DNA from: Mycobacteroides chelonae
GTDB taxonomy: Bacteria > Actinomycetota > Actinomycetes > Mycobacteriales > Mycobacteriaceae
Length of the DNA stretch: 64,000 bases
Assembly: GCA_014204435.1 (NCBI GenBank)
Contig: JACHLF010000007.1
Span: 1 to 64,000, forward strand
Direction: 5' to 3'
The position numbers and the translations under genes were made by a program. Position 1 is the first letter of the stretch, and the number at the start of each line of letters is the position of its first letter. The notes beneath the pieces were generated by a model, which saw only the letters and a list, made by a program, of their open reading frames with translations, did not search any database and was not told where the DNA came from. Below are positions 17,140-26,734 of the stretch, piece after piece.

Positions 17140-18204
17140 GTGCGCAATCGGCAGTGGCTGGAACCGGGTTTCCAGTACGACGTGGTCACTAACGGCCTGC
17201 GAGATACCGGGCAACTGGGCAGGCTCAAGACTGCGATTGGTGTGATGTGCATGCTGGTGGTCTTGCTTACCGTGATCAGCAACTTCAACGCGCTCGGCCC
17301 CCACGGTTTCTGGCCGCGCATGGTCGTCAACATCGCGGCAGCCTCGGTCTTCATGGTCGGTTTGTGCTGGTTCTTCCTGCCGTGGCCAAGCAGACGGGTC
17401 ATGGTCTGTTTTGTGGTGTGGGCAGATCTGGCGGTGGCGATCGGGACGGCCATGTTCTCCGACTCCATGGCCAGGCTTTTTGCGATCATCTATCTGGGCC
17501 TGATCGGCCTGGTTCCTGCCTACTTCTTGGGTAGACGGGGCCTCGTGGCCCATTGCGGGTTCGCCCTGGTGAACCTGAGTGTGCTCATCGCGCTCAATGT
17601 CGAATCCGGCGTTTCGGCAGGGTTCAACCAGATCATGTACGTCTTACCGATCCTGACCACGGTCGTGATTGTTCCGGTGCTCCTGCAGGCAGTGATCGAG
17701 AGCACGACGTACTCGATCCTGGGCTCGGCGGTCGCTGCCAACCGCGATCCACTCACCGGCCTACTGAACAGGCGGGGAGTCAATGCCACGAAGGAGATCC
17801 TGCATCGCAAGCGTCTGGACGCCGTGGAGGTTGTCGTGGTGCTGCTGGACCTCGACGGGCTCAAAGAGCTCAACGACGCGCGCGGACATGATGCCGGAGA
17901 CGCCACCCTGATCGAGGTGGCGGACATGCTGATGGCGAGTACGCGCGTGGGTGAGATCGCCGCGCGCATCGGTGGCGACGAATTCCTGGTGGTGGCGTTC
18001 CCCGGGCGGCGCGAGAGCGTACACGACACCATTCGCCGGGTCAGTACTCCGCGGCCGGGTATCGATTCCTGGAGTGTGAGCGTGGGTGCGGCATGGCAGT
18101 CCACCGGGGGCGGCGGCTTTGATTTCGAACAGCTTGTCCGCCGGGCGGACGAAGCCCTGTACCAAGCCAAGAGCTCGCGGGGTCTGCAGCAACAGCATCG
18201 TTGA
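17140..18204 (+). CDS. Membrane-bound diguanylate cyclase (GGDEF), second copy
   Basis: Seen: GTG start at 17140, 354 aa. Six or so hydrophobic segments over about residues 28-195, then RDPLTGLLNRRGVN and RIGGDEFLVVAF. The loop-preceding residues are STRVGEIAARI, so RxxE in place of an RxxD inhibitory site. Known activity: GTP to cyclic di-GMP. Same design as the 6582-7673 protein, but the membrane parts are not obviously alike in detail, so they may sense different signals. Transcribed alone. Confidence 0.9.
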   Translation: MRNRQWLEPGFQYDVVTNGLRDTGQLGRLKTAIGVMCMLVVLLTVISNFNALGPHGFWPRMVVNIAAASVFMVGLCWFFLPWPSRRVMVCFVVWADLAVAIGTAMFSDSMARLFAIIYLGLIGLVPAYFLGRRGLVAHCGFALVNLSVLIALNVESGVSAGFNQIMYVLPILTTVVIVPVLLQAVIESTTYSILGSAVAANRDPLTGLLNRRGVNATKEILHRKRLDAVEVVVVLLDLDGLKELNDARGHDAGDATLIEVADMLMASTRVGEIAARIGGDEFLVVAFPGRRESVHDTIRRVSTPRPGIDSWSVSVGAAWQSTGGGGFDFEQLVRRADEALYQAKSSRGLQQQHR

Positions 18205-18211
18205 GCGTCGG

Positions 18212-19963
18212 TCAGCCCTCGGGTGCGGTGAAGGTCTGACGCCCGGCCAGATAGGTGCCCCGGACCGTGATCTTGCGCAGCGCGTCCGCGTCGACGGCGT
18301 GCGGGTCTGCCGACAACACCACGAGATCGGCGTACTTGCCCACCTCAAGGCTGCCGACCTCGGTATCGAGATGTAGCTGCCAGGCCGCGTCAATGGTCTG
18401 CGCCCGCACGGCCTGCGTAACGCTGATCCGCTGTTCGGGGGCGAGCACTCGGCCCGATCCCTTGGCCTTGCGGGTGACCGCAGTCGCGATGTTGCCCAAC
18501 GGGTCCGGTGGCGAGACGTTGCCGTCGTTGTGGAAGGAAATCCGTAGCCCGGCGTCCAGCGCGGACTTGGCCGACATCCAATGCGCGCCATGGTCTTCAC
18601 CGAACAGCTCGTCGATGAGGGGATCACCCCAGAAGTAGACGTGCTCGATGAACAGGCTGGGGTGTACGCCCAGATGCGCCGCGCGCTGGAACTGCGCCGG
18701 CGTCATCGCGCCCACGTGTTCCAGGCGGGAACGCGCCGACGCGGGGGACTGGGCCTTCTCGTATGCGTCCAGCACCACGTCCACCGCGCGGTCGCCGTGC
18801 ACGTGACAGGCCAGCTGCCAGCCCTGCTTGATGAAGGCCCTCGCCAGCTCGGTGACCTGCTCGGGGGTGTAGTTCATCCCGCCGTGGTGATGCGGTTCCA
18901 GGCCCATTCGGCGGGTGGCTTCGGTGTCCAGATAGGGAAACGAAGTGAAAATGTTTCCCTGCCAGGGTGATCCGTCGGCCCAGAGCTTCATGCCGATCTG
19001 CGCGAACATCTGGTCCGCACCGGCCCGCGGGCCCGCGACGTGTGCGGGGTCCTTGGCCAGCTCGGGGGTGCCCATCTCGTAGGCGCGGATGCGCAGCTTG
19101 ACAGCCGGGTCGGCGGCCATCCGCCGGTACAGGTCTGCCGATTGTGCTGCGCTGTAGCTGTGTTCACTGGTCGTGGCGATGCCCGCGGCGGCCAGTTGAC
19201 CGAAGGCCCAGTGCAGGTTCTCGTAGGCGTTCGGCTCGGCGACATCGCGGAGGTAGGGGGTCACCAGGGTGACCAACGCGGCGGTTTCCCGGACCTCGCC
19301 GGTGAGTTCGCCATCAGGTCCGTGCACGTACTCCGAGCCCACCGGATCGGGCGTATCCCGGGTGATGCCGGCCAGCTGGAAGGAGGCGCTGTTGGCGTAG
19401 GCGGCGTGCCCGCTGTTGGCCACGATGATCACCGGGTTGTCCGGTGCCAGCGCGTCGAGCTGTGTGCGCGTAGGCAATTGGAGATCCGGCTGCAGCAGCA
19501 GGTCGATGCCGTACAGCAGCACCTGGGTGCCCTTCGGGGTGGCCCGAACGGTATCGGTCAGCTTCTGCATCACCTCCTTACCGGTGGGAACCACGAACGG
19601 GCGCACGTCCACGGCAGGTGGGCCGAGCGTTGCGGCGATCTGGCTCGGGTGGCTGTGCGCCTCGACGAACGCGGGGAGCAGCGCGCACCCGCTGAGCTCG
19701 ATGACGTCCGTCTCGGTGGTGCGCAGCCTCATCACGTCTTGTCGCGTGCCGACGGCGGCGATTTTTCCCGCGGTGACGGCCAGTGCCTCGGCGGTGGTAT
19801 CGCGGCCGTCGACCGTCACAACAGGGCCGCCGACGAAGATCAGGTCGGCGCCGGTGTCGGGACCGGCGGTGTCGTCATCGCATCCGGCGAGTGCGGCCAA
19901 ACCCGTTGTGGCAGCGGCCACAGTGGCACCTCCCATGACGAACTGCCTCCGATTGATCGACAT
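18212..19963 (-). CDS. Exported amidohydrolase family 3 protein (YtcJ-like)
   Basis: Seen: 583 aa. N-terminus NRRQFVMGGATVAAATTG...LAALAGC combines a twin-arginine signal with a lipobox Cys, so Tat export and lipid anchoring are likely. Enzyme motifs: VEAHSHPSQIA (metal His pair), CHVHGDRAVD, and FHNDGNVSPPDP near the end. Known: family 3 amidohydrolases are metal-dependent hydrolases of amide or cyclic substrates; YtcJ-like members are mostly uncharacterised. Thirteen nt downstream of mscR on the same strand, so possibly cotranscribed. Confidence 0.88.
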   Translation of the reverse strand: MSINRRQFVMGGATVAAATTGLAALAGCDDDTAGPDTGADLIFVGGPVVTVDGRDTTAEALAVTAGKIAAVGTRQDVMRLRTTETDVIELSGCALLPAFVEAHSHPSQIAATLGPPAVDVRPFVVPTGKEVMQKLTDTVRATPKGTQVLLYGIDLLLQPDLQLPTRTQLDALAPDNPVIIVANSGHAAYANSASFQLAGITRDTPDPVGSEYVHGPDGELTGEVRETAALVTLVTPYLRDVAEPNAYENLHWAFGQLAAAGIATTSEHSYSAAQSADLYRRMAADPAVKLRIRAYEMGTPELAKDPAHVAGPRAGADQMFAQIGMKLWADGSPWQGNIFTSFPYLDTEATRRMGLEPHHHGGMNYTPEQVTELARAFIKQGWQLACHVHGDRAVDVVLDAYEKAQSPASARSRLEHVGAMTPAQFQRAAHLGVHPSLFIEHVYFWGDPLIDELFGEDHGAHWMSAKSALDAGLRISFHNDGNVSPPDPLGNIATAVTRKAKGSGRVLAPEQRISVTQAVRAQTIDAAWQLHLDTEVGSLEVGKYADLVVLSADPHAVDADALRKITVRGTYLAGRQTFTAPEG

Positions 19964-19976
19964 GTGCCGACCTCGG

Positions 19977-21065
19977 TTAGAGCACTACCACTGAGCGTAG
20001 GACCTCGCCGCGGTGCATTTTGTCGAATGCGGCCTCGATATTTTCGATCCCGATGCGTTCGGAGACGAACCGGTCCAGCGGCAGACGGCCCTGCCGGTAC
20101 AGCGATACGAGGGTGGGGAAGTCGCGCTCAGGTAGGCAGTCGCCGTACCAGGAGGACTTCAGGGCACCGCCGCGGGAGAAGACGTCGATGAGCGGCATCT
20201 CGAGCTTCATGTCGGGGGTGGGAACGCCGACCAGCACGACGGTGCCGGCCAGGTCGCGGGCGTAGAAGGCATGCTTCCAGGTTTCCGGGCGCCCGACGGC
20301 GTCGATCACCACGTCGGCGCCGACCTCATCGGTGAGTTCTTGCACCGCGGTCACCACGTCTTCGACCTTGCGGGCGTTGATGGTGTGGGTGGCGCCAAAG
20401 TCCTTGGCCCAGGCGAGTTTGGTGTCATCAGTGTCGATGGCGATGATGGTTCGTGCGCCCACCAGGGCGGCTCCGGCGATCGCGGCATCCCCGACACCGC
20501 CGCATCCGATCACCGCCACGGTGTCGTCGCGGCCGATGCCCGCGGTGTTGACGGCCGCGCCCAGTCCGGCCATCACTCCGCACCCGAGCAGCCCGACGAC
20601 GGCCGGGTCGGCGGTGGGGTCGACCTTGGTGCACTGTCCGGCGTGTACCAAGGTCTTCTCGGCGAAGGCGCCGATGCCCAGCGCGGGGGTCAGCTCGGTG
20701 CCGTCGGTCAGCGTCATCTTCTGGGTGGCGTTGAAGGTGTCGAAGCAGTACTGCGGGCGTCCACGTTTGCAGGCGCGGCACACTCCGCACACGGCGCGCC
20801 AGTTCAGGATCACGAAATCGCCGGGCTCGACGGTGGTTACGCCCGCGCCGACGGTGGCCACGATCCCGGCCGCCTCGTGGCCCAACAGGAACGGGAACTC
20901 GTCGTTGATCCCGCCCTCGCGATACGTCAGGTCGGTGTGGCACACCCCGCACGCCTGCACCTTCACCACGACCTCACCGGGGCCCGGATCGGGGATCACA
21001 ATGTCCACCAACTCCACAGGAGCCTTCACCGATCGAGCGATCACACCGCGCACAGTTTCAGACAT
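19977..21065 (-). CDS. mscR: S-(hydroxymethyl)mycothiol dehydrogenase / nitrosomycothiol reductase
   Basis: Seen: 362 aa from ATG 21065 (MSETVRG); an upstream ATG at 21071 is possible. Zinc MDR enzyme: [20 protein letters not shown] (catalytic Zn), [25 protein letters not shown] (structural Zn cysteines), [15 protein letters not shown] (NAD site). Sequence runs almost in parallel with M. tuberculosis MscR (Rv2259) as I remember it, including [19 protein letters not shown] and the terminal [12 protein letters not shown]. Known: oxidises the formaldehyde adduct of mycothiol and reduces S-nitrosomycothiol, a cytosolic detoxification role. Confidence 0.93.
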   Translation of the reverse strand: MSETVRGVIARSVKAPVELVDIVIPDPGPGEVVVKVQACGVCHTDLTYREGGINDEFPFLLGHEAAGIVATVGAGVTTVEPGDFVILNWRAVCGVCRACKRGRPQYCFDTFNATQKMTLTDGTELTPALGIGAFAEKTLVHAGQCTKVDPTADPAVVGLLGCGVMAGLGAAVNTAGIGRDDTVAVIGCGGVGDAAIAGAALVGARTIIAIDTDDTKLAWAKDFGATHTINARKVEDVVTAVQELTDEVGADVVIDAVGRPETWKHAFYARDLAGTVVLVGVPTPDMKLEMPLIDVFSRGGALKSSWYGDCLPERDFPTLVSLYRQGRLPLDRFVSERIGIENIEAAFDKMHRGEVLRSVVVL

Positions 21066-21089
21066 GCGCATGACGCTACAGTCCCAGCC

Positions 21090-21908
21090 ATGGGTGCTCT
21101 CGACCTCGTCGCCGACTGGCCGGTAACAACCGTCGCTGCTGCCGTGGTGGGGCCGGAGGGCATCAGGGCCCAAATCGGCTCCATCACACACCAATTCGCA
21201 CTCGCGTCGGTCACCAAACCGCTGGTGGCTCGTGCTGCGCAGGTGGCCCTGGAAGAGGGTGCCATCGAGTTGAGCACCCCGGCAGGTCCTCCCGGCTCGA
21301 CGGTCGAGCATCTGCTCGCCCATGCTTCCGGGCTGTCGTTGCTCTCCGATGCGGTGATCGCCAAGCCCGGCACTCGCCGGGTGTACTCGAACTACGGCTT
21401 CGCGTTACTGGCACATGCCCTCTCTGCCGGAGCCACCATCGAGTTCGGCACGTATCTGCGCGAGGCCGTGTTCGAGCCACTGGGGATGGGGCACACCGTC
21501 TTGCCGGGCGGGGCTGACACCGCCGGGTACGGCGGCTCGTCCACCGTCGTGGATCTCGTCGCCTTCGTCGGAGATCTGCTGCGGCCGCGTCTGGTCACCG
21601 CCGACACACATCAGCGAGCCACCAGTGTCGCCTTTCCCGGGCTGGACGGGGTGCTGCCCGGCTATGGCGTGCAGCGGCCCAATGACTGGGGTCTGGGCTT
21701 CGAGATCAAGGGAAGCAAGATCCCACACTGGACGGGCGCCGAGAACTCGCCGGCTACCTACGGTCATTTCGGCCAGGCCGGCACGTTCATCTGGGTGGAT
21801 CCGGCCGTCGATCTGGGGCTGGTCGTGCTGACCGACAGAACTTTCGACGGCTGGGCGAATCACGTGTGGCCCCAGCTGTCGGACGCCGTGCTGGCCGAAT
21901 TCGGCTGA
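21090..21908 (+). CDS. Beta-lactamase-fold serine hydrolase (Rv2257c-like)
   Basis: Seen: 272 aa, ATG 21090, divergent from mscR by 24 nt. The three class C/penicillin-binding motifs are present: S-V-T-K (in ALASVTKPL), Y-S-N (in RRVYSNYGF), and H-F-G (in YGHFGQAG). No signal peptide, so it is probably cytosolic and unlikely to give beta-lactam resistance. Length and position beside mscR match M. tuberculosis Rv2257c. Known family members are esterases or peptidases; substrate unknown. Confidence 0.85.
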   Translation: MGALDLVADWPVTTVAAAVVGPEGIRAQIGSITHQFALASVTKPLVARAAQVALEEGAIELSTPAGPPGSTVEHLLAHASGLSLLSDAVIAKPGTRRVYSNYGFALLAHALSAGATIEFGTYLREAVFEPLGMGHTVLPGGADTAGYGGSSTVVDLVAFVGDLLRPRLVTADTHQRATSVAFPGLDGVLPGYGVQRPNDWGLGFEIKGSKIPHWTGAENSPATYGHFGQAGTFIWVDPAVDLGLVVLTDRTFDGWANHVWPQLSDAVLAEFG

Positions 21909-21936
21909 CTTTTCCTTCGGAACTCGTCGCGATTCC

Positions 21937-21987
21937 CGCGACACAGACGCACAAGTCCGTGTCGCGGCGGGGTGTCGGGGACTTGTG
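21937..21987. terminator. Two overlapping, mutually exclusive stem-loops
   Basis: Seen: CGCGACAC (21937-21944) pairs with GTGTCGCG (21959-21966), and CACAAGTCC (21950-21958) in its loop pairs with GGACTTGTG (21979-21987). The two hairpins cannot form together because the second uses the loop of the first and spans its 3' arm. Placed 29 nt after the serine hydrolase stop. No U-tract follows. It may be an intrinsic-type terminator for the upstream gene or a dispersed mycobacterial intergenic repeat. Confidence 0.45.
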
Positions 21988-22094
21988 CGGCTGCTCGGCA
22001 AGGTACTGGCGGGGTGCAGGGGCCTCTGTCGAAACTCTCAGGAAGCCGTTACCGCAAATTAGTCACGAGGACTGGCGCAACACGCGCACCACAG

Positions 22095-22125
22095 GGCACA
22101 ATGGTGTCACAAGGCACATTGGTGT
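22095..22125. repeat. Two 13-bp near-direct repeats upstream of DUF3145 gene
   Basis: Seen: GGCACAATGGTGT (22095-22107) and GGCACATTGGTGT (22113-22125) differ at one base and are spaced 18 bp start to start, about 80-110 bp before the DUF3145 ATG. Such spaced direct repeats suit a regulator binding in tandem. No specific factor can be named. Confidence 0.4.
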
Positions 22126-22201
22126 AATTCGGTAACACGCTCTAGAAGCTTTGCGAGTCGTTGGGGAAGACGTCCTCGTCGAAGACAAAGGAGCACTACG
22201 A

Positions 22202-22735
22202 ATGCACGCGTCGCCTCAGTTCGCCGACTCGACAACCGGCGTGGTGTACATCCATGCCTCACCGGCTGCGGTATGCCCGCACGTCGAGTGGGCTTTGTCG
22301 TCGACTCTGTCGACAATCGCTCCCGGGCGCACCGGCGAGTCGGTGAAGTTGCGTTGGCAGGCCCAGCCGGCCATGCCGGGGCAGCTGCGTGCCGTCACCA
22401 ACTGGGTGGGCCCGGTTGGCACCGGTGCACGCCTGGCCAACGCTCTGCGCTCGTGGCCGGTGCTGCGCTTCGAGGTTACCGAGGACGCCAGCGACGGTGT
22501 GGACGGTCAGCGCTTCAGCCACGTTCCGCAGCTCGGCATGTGGAGCGGGAGCACCAGCGCCAACGGCGACATCATGGTCAGCGAGATGCGTCTGCGCGGG
22601 CTGATGGAATCCGATGCGGGCAGCATCACCTCGGAGCTGGACAACATGCTCGGCACCGCCTGGGACGACGCCCTGGAGCCGTACCGCAGTGGTGGCGACG
22701 GCGCCGAGGTGACCTGGCTGCGCGGAGTCGGCTAA
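22202..22735 (+). CDS. DUF3145 family protein
   Basis: Seen: ATG 22202 with AAAGGAG upstream gives 177 aa. Matches the actinobacterial DUF3145 family: TTGVVYIHASPAAVCPHVEW, PGQLRAVTNWVGPVGTGARL, LRFEVTEDASDGVDGQRFSH. No signal peptide, no transmembrane segment. Known only as a conserved actinobacterial protein; function unknown. The strong conservation suggests a housekeeping role. Confidence 0.9.
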   Translation: MHASPQFADSTTGVVYIHASPAAVCPHVEWALSSTLSTIAPGRTGESVKLRWQAQPAMPGQLRAVTNWVGPVGTGARLANALRSWPVLRFEVTEDASDGVDGQRFSHVPQLGMWSGSTSANGDIMVSEMRLRGLMESDAGSITSELDNMLGTAWDDALEPYRSGGDGAEVTWLRGVG

Positions 22736-22740
22736 AGCGG

Positions 22741-23127
22741 CTACCCCTTGTTCGCGTTGCCGATCACGCGGCTGATCAGGAACCCGATATAGGCCAGGCC
22801 GCCCAGGCTGCCCACGATGCGGGTGCGGCGGAACGCCAGCGCGAGCCCGAGTAGCAGCTCGGTGAAGCCGTTTTGGTACACCCAGCGGCGAGTGTCCTCC
22901 GGGAAGGCGACCTTGGAGATGGACTCGAACGGCTGGGGTGCGACGAAATGCGCGATACCCGTGGCTGCCAGTCCGGCGCCGCCCGCCCGGAAGCCGATGC
23001 GGATCAGGTTCGCGATGAGAACCGAGAGTCGCTGGATCAGACTAGGGCCGACCTTTGTCCGGACAAGCGTTGCGGTCGGCTGACCGTCGACGAGCAATGT
23101 GAGCGCCTTCTTGCGTCGCAGTGCCAT
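22741..23127 (-). CDS. Small DoxX-like membrane protein
   Basis: Seen: 128 aa with three or four hydrophobic segments (IANLIRIGFRAGGAGLAATG, GFTELLLGLALAF, IVGSLGGLAYIGFLIS). The N-terminus is basic (ALRRKK) and cytosolic. Overall layout, with TELLLGLAL after WVYQNG, resembles DoxX-type integral membrane proteins. Convergent with DUF3145 gene, ending 5 nt from its stop. Function unknown. Confidence 0.65.
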   Translation of the reverse strand: MALRRKKALTLLVDGQPTATLVRTKVGPSLIQRLSVLIANLIRIGFRAGGAGLAATGIAHFVAPQPFESISKVAFPEDTRRWVYQNGFTELLLGLALAFRRTRIVGSLGGLAYIGFLISRVIGNANKG

Positions 23128-23186
23128 TCCCCAGACTCCCTTGTCGATTATGTGAATGAAACGTCACTCTAACAGTACGGGGATGG

Positions 23187-24020
23187 CTAGGCGTCGGCTT
23201 GTCGGGTGGTGACGTCGATGCCGAACGTCTCCACTAGGAAGCTCACGATCGCGGGCGTCACCCGGCGCGGCCAGAACCGCAGGGTGGCCAGTGTTCCGGC
23301 CGAAACCACCTGCGCACCAACAATATCGATAGCGAGATTGTGTGCGTCGGCCGCTGGATGCAGTGGGTCGGCGGTGAGCGAAAGGATCATCGTCGGCGCG
23401 TTCACGGATCGGCGTACCGCACGCGGCGGTGCCATCCGGCCCACCAGCATGCCCCTCATGAACGCCGCGGACCGCGAGGGCGGAGCGGTCAGGAAGGAGC
23501 GGAGCAGACCCAGGGTGGGCTGTTCGGTCTCGGGGAATGATCGGGCCACCGCGCCGGCCAGCCAGACCAGCGGACGGCCCAGGGTGAACAGGGTGAGTCC
23601 CGCCGACCACAAATACCCGGCAGCGCTGATGCCGTGCTCCAGGAATGGTCCCTCCAGGAGCAGGCCGGCAACCCTCTCGGGTGCCAGCGCCGCCGCCTCG
23701 ATCGAGACATTCGCGCCGAGGGAGGTACCACCCAGCACCGCTCGCTCGATACCGAAGGCATCAAGAGCGCCGATGAGCTGACGTCCCAGGGCCTGTGAGC
23801 TATAGCGGTCGGTCTCCAGCGGGTGTTCGTCCGCGGTGGTGCCCAGCAGATCCAGGCAGATCACACGAAAGCCGCGCTGGGCCAATTCCTTAGCCCAAGT
23901 ATGCTCCAGATAATGCGAGGTGAGGAAGGCATGTGACAGCACCACAACCCGGTCGCCGGATCCGAACTGCCGATACGCAAGTCGGTGCCCGTCGACGGTG
24001 ACGGTCGCGGCGCGCCCCAC
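23187..24020 (-). CDS. Alpha/beta hydrolase
   Basis: Seen: 277 aa from GTG 24020, only 2 nt after the accD6 stop, so it is likely the last gene of the FAS-II operon. Motifs: RVVVLSHAFLTSHYLEHTW (oxyanion region), GGTSLGANVS with the nucleophile Ser in G-T-S-L-G, and LTADPLHPAADAHNLA carrying the likely acid/His region. No signal peptide. Known fold: esterases, lipases or thioesterases. Substrate unknown; the operon position hints at an acyl-chain substrate. Confidence 0.85.
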   Translation of the reverse strand: MGRAATVTVDGHRLAYRQFGSGDRVVVLSHAFLTSHYLEHTWAKELAQRGFRVICLDLLGTTADEHPLETDRYSSQALGRQLIGALDAFGIERAVLGGTSLGANVSIEAAALAPERVAGLLLEGPFLEHGISAAGYLWSAGLTLFTLGRPLVWLAGAVARSFPETEQPTLGLLRSFLTAPPSRSAAFMRGMLVGRMAPPRAVRRSVNAPTMILSLTADPLHPAADAHNLAIDIVGAQVVSAGTLATLRFWPRRVTPAIVSFLVETFGIDVTTRQADA

Positions 24021-24022
24021 CT

Positions 24023-25444
24023 TTACAGCGGGATGTTCTTGTGGCGGCCGCGCCGCGAGGGGGCTTCGGCGAGGGCGCGGGTGAGCACTGCGCGGGTCTG
24101 AGAAGGCTCGATCTCCTCGTCGACGACGCCGATTTCGATAGCGCGGTCCACGCCACCGGCGATCCGCTCGTGTTCGAGGGCGAGTTCTTCGTGCAGGGCT
24201 TCACGGTCTTCGGGGGCGGCGGCAGCCAGCTGCTTTTTGTGCAGGATGCCCACGGCGGCTTTGGCGCCCATGACGGCGACTTCGGCGTCGGGCCAGGCGA
24301 ACACCTTGGTGGCGCCCAGTGAGCGTGAGTTCATGGCGATGTAGGCGCCGCCGTAGATCTTGCGGGTCACCAGCGTGACACGGGGGACCGTGGCTTCACC
24401 GAACGCGTGTAGCAGTTTGGCACCGCGGCGCACCACCCCGCCCCATTCCTGGCCGACACCGGGCAGGTAGCCCGGCACGTCCACCAACACGATCAGTGGG
24501 ATACCGAACGCGTTGCATAGGCGCACAAAACGTGCGGCCTTCTCGGCGCTTTCGGAGTTCAGGCAGCCACCCAGACGCAGCGGGTTGTTGGCCAGCACAC
24601 CGACCGTGCGGCCGGCCAGCCGTCCCAAACCGATGACCATGGAGGGGGCCCACTTGCCCTGGAACTCCTCGAACGGGTCATCCCCGTCGAGCAGGGCGTT
24701 GACGATCGGATGCACGTCGTAGGCACGCTTGGCCGACTCTGGCAGCAGTGCGCGCAGATCGGTGTGGTCGGCCTCGGCGCGGCCGCGATCGAATACACCC
24801 TGCTGGCAGAAGAATCCGACCAGCTTGCGCCCACGGGCGTAGGCGTCCAGCTCATCGTCGGCCACGATGTGGCACACACCCGATTTCTTGTGGTGCGCCT
24901 CGGGGCCACCCAGGGTGGCCATGTCGACGTCCTCGCCGGTCACCGAGCGGACCACGTCGGGTCCGGTGACGAACACGCGGCTTTCCGGGGCCATGATGAT
25001 GACATCGGTAAGGGCCGGACCGTAGGCGGCACCGCCGGCGGCAAATCCGACCACGACCGAGATCTGCGGGATGTAGCCCGAGGCGCGGATCATGGCCTCG
25101 AACACCAAGCCCACCGCGTGCAGGGCCGAGACGCCTTCAGCCAGACGCGCGCCGCCGGAGTGCCAGATACCCACGATCGGGCTCTGCTCCTCGATGGCGG
25201 TGTCGTAGGCATTGACGATGTGGCGGCAGCCCTCGATCCCCATGGCCCCGCCCATCACGGTGCCATCGGTGCAAAAAGCGATGGTCCTGACTCCGTTGAC
25301 CGTGCCTCCGGCGGCCAGCACACCCGAGCGGTCACGCTCGTGCAGCAGCTCGACGGTGCCGTCATCGAAGAATGTGCTCAGTCGGAGCAACGGATCGCGT
25401 GGATCGAGCGATTCGTCGATGGCCTCGGGAGCCAGGATCGTCAT
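24023..25444 (-). CDS. accD6: Acyl-CoA carboxylase beta (carboxyltransferase) subunit AccD6
   Basis: Seen: 473 aa, the family length. Carboxyltransferase features: GTVMGGAMGIEGCRHIVNAYDTA, VVGFAAGGAAYGPALTDVII, IVLVDVPGYLPGVGQEWGGVVRRGAKLL and TRKIYGGAYIAMNSRSLG. Known: AccD6 with an AccA biotin subunit makes malonyl-CoA for FAS-I and FAS-II. Lies directly behind kasA (31 nt), the same order as in M. tuberculosis except that no kasB intervenes. Essential in mycobacteria as generally reported. Confidence 0.93.
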   Translation of the reverse strand: MTILAPEAIDESLDPRDPLLRLSTFFDDGTVELLHERDRSGVLAAGGTVNGVRTIAFCTDGTVMGGAMGIEGCRHIVNAYDTAIEEQSPIVGIWHSGGARLAEGVSALHAVGLVFEAMIRASGYIPQISVVVGFAAGGAAYGPALTDVIIMAPESRVFVTGPDVVRSVTGEDVDMATLGGPEAHHKKSGVCHIVADDELDAYARGRKLVGFFCQQGVFDRGRAEADHTDLRALLPESAKRAYDVHPIVNALLDGDDPFEEFQGKWAPSMVIGLGRLAGRTVGVLANNPLRLGGCLNSESAEKAARFVRLCNAFGIPLIVLVDVPGYLPGVGQEWGGVVRRGAKLLHAFGEATVPRVTLVTRKIYGGAYIAMNSRSLGATKVFAWPDAEVAVMGAKAAVGILHKKQLAAAAPEDREALHEELALEHERIAGGVDRAIEIGVVDEEIEPSQTRAVLTRALAEAPSRRGRHKNIPL

Positions 25445-25475
25445 CTTGAGCCTCTCTGGTGCTTAGTACTTGACT

Positions 25476-26729
25476 TCAGTACTTACCGAAGGCAAGCGCA
25501 ACGTTGTGCCCGCCGAATCCGAACGAGTTATTGATGGCGTATTTAAAATCCCCGTGACGAGGCTCTCCCGCAACGACATCCAGGTCGATTTCGGGATCAA
25601 GGTTGTCAAGATTGAGCGTCGGCGGGATAACGCCGTCGCGCAGAGCCAGCACGGTGAGTACCGATTCGAGGGCGCCGACGGCACCGATCGAGTGGCCGAG
25701 CGCCGACTTAGGTGCGTAGACCGCGGCGTGCTGCACACCGGCGACATGAATCGCGTTGGCCTCGGCGACGTCGCCGATGGGGGTGGCCGTGCCGTGGGCA
25801 TTGATGTGGTCAATGTCCTTGGGGGACAGGCCTGCTGTCTGAATTGCGCGGGTCATCGCCGCACCGGCGCGCACACCGTCGGGGCCCGGGGCCACCATGT
25901 GATACGCGTCCGAGGTGATGCCGGCGCCCATGATGCGGGCGAGGATCTGTGCGCCGCGAGCCTTGGCGTGCTCCTCGGTCTCGATGACCATGAGGGCACC
26001 GGCCTCGCCGAACACGAATCCGTCGCGGTCCTTGTCGAACGGACGAGAAGCCTTCTCGGGCTCGTCATTTCGCGTCGACATGGCACGCATCATGGAGAAC
26101 GCGGCGATCGGCAGGGCCTCGATCATGCCCTCGACACCACCGCAGACCACCATGTCGGCATCGCCCATCACGATCTGGCGCCACGCGTGTGCGATGGCCT
26201 CAGAACCGGACGAACACGCGGACACGGGGGTGATCACACCCGCACGGGCACCGATCTCCAGACCGACGACCGCGGCGGCACCATTGGGCATGCACATCTG
26301 CACGGCCAGCGGCGAAACCTTGCGGATGCCATGCTCATTCATCGTGTCGTAGGTTTCGACGATGCGCTCGCCGCCACCCAGGCCGGTACCGATGACGACC
26401 GCCAAGCGGTCCTTGTCGATGTCATCGGGCGTGCCGGCGTTCTGCCACACCTGACGGCCTACGAGCAGCGCCATGCGCTGCACGTAGGCCATCCGGCGAA
26501 GCTCCAACCGGGTCATGTGGTTGTCGATGGGCTCCTTGAGGTGCCCGCCGATCCACACGGGCAGACCGAACTTCTCGACGAATTCGTCCTCGAGAACCTC
26601 GATACCGCTTTCCCCGGCGATCAATCCCTTCCACGTGCCTTCGATGTCAGGCGCGATAGAGGTCGTTGCGGCGAGAGCCGTCACAACGACGTTGGGGAAG
26701 CCACCGTTGGCAGTGGAAGGGGTTGTCAC
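25476..26729 (-). CDS. kasA: Beta-ketoacyl-ACP synthase KasA
   Basis: Seen: 417 aa, near-collinear with M. tuberculosis KasA. Active-site triad in [12 protein letters not shown] (Cys), [12 protein letters not shown] (His) and [13 protein letters not shown] (Lys/His), with [10 protein letters not shown] at the end. Known: condenses malonyl-AcpM with a growing acyl-AcpM in FAS-II, feeding mycolic acids. It is the only KAS in this cluster. Odd: [10 protein letters not shown] has Cys where the M. tuberculosis enzyme has Ile (Ile145, acyl channel). Starts 5 nt after acpM. Confidence 0.95.
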   Translation of the reverse strand: MTTPSTANGGFPNVVVTALAATTSIAPDIEGTWKGLIAGESGIEVLEDEFVEKFGLPVWIGGHLKEPIDNHMTRLELRRMAYVQRMALLVGRQVWQNAGTPDDIDKDRLAVVIGTGLGGGERIVETYDTMNEHGIRKVSPLAVQMCMPNGAAAVVGLEIGARAGVITPVSACSSGSEAIAHAWRQIVMGDADMVVCGGVEGMIEALPIAAFSMMRAMSTRNDEPEKASRPFDKDRDGFVFGEAGALMVIETEEHAKARGAQILARIMGAGITSDAYHMVAPGPDGVRAGAAMTRAIQTAGLSPKDIDHINAHGTATPIGDVAEANAIHVAGVQHAAVYAPKSALGHSIGAVGALESVLTVLALRDGVIPPTLNLDNLDPEIDLDVVAGEPRHGDFKYAINNSFGFGGHNVALAFGKY

Positions 26730-26734
26730 TAGTC

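Noticed and set aside
20271..21089. Long plus-strand extension upstream of the serine hydrolase
   Set aside because: It is antisense to mscR and only fuses by chance with the real 272-aa gene that starts at 21090.
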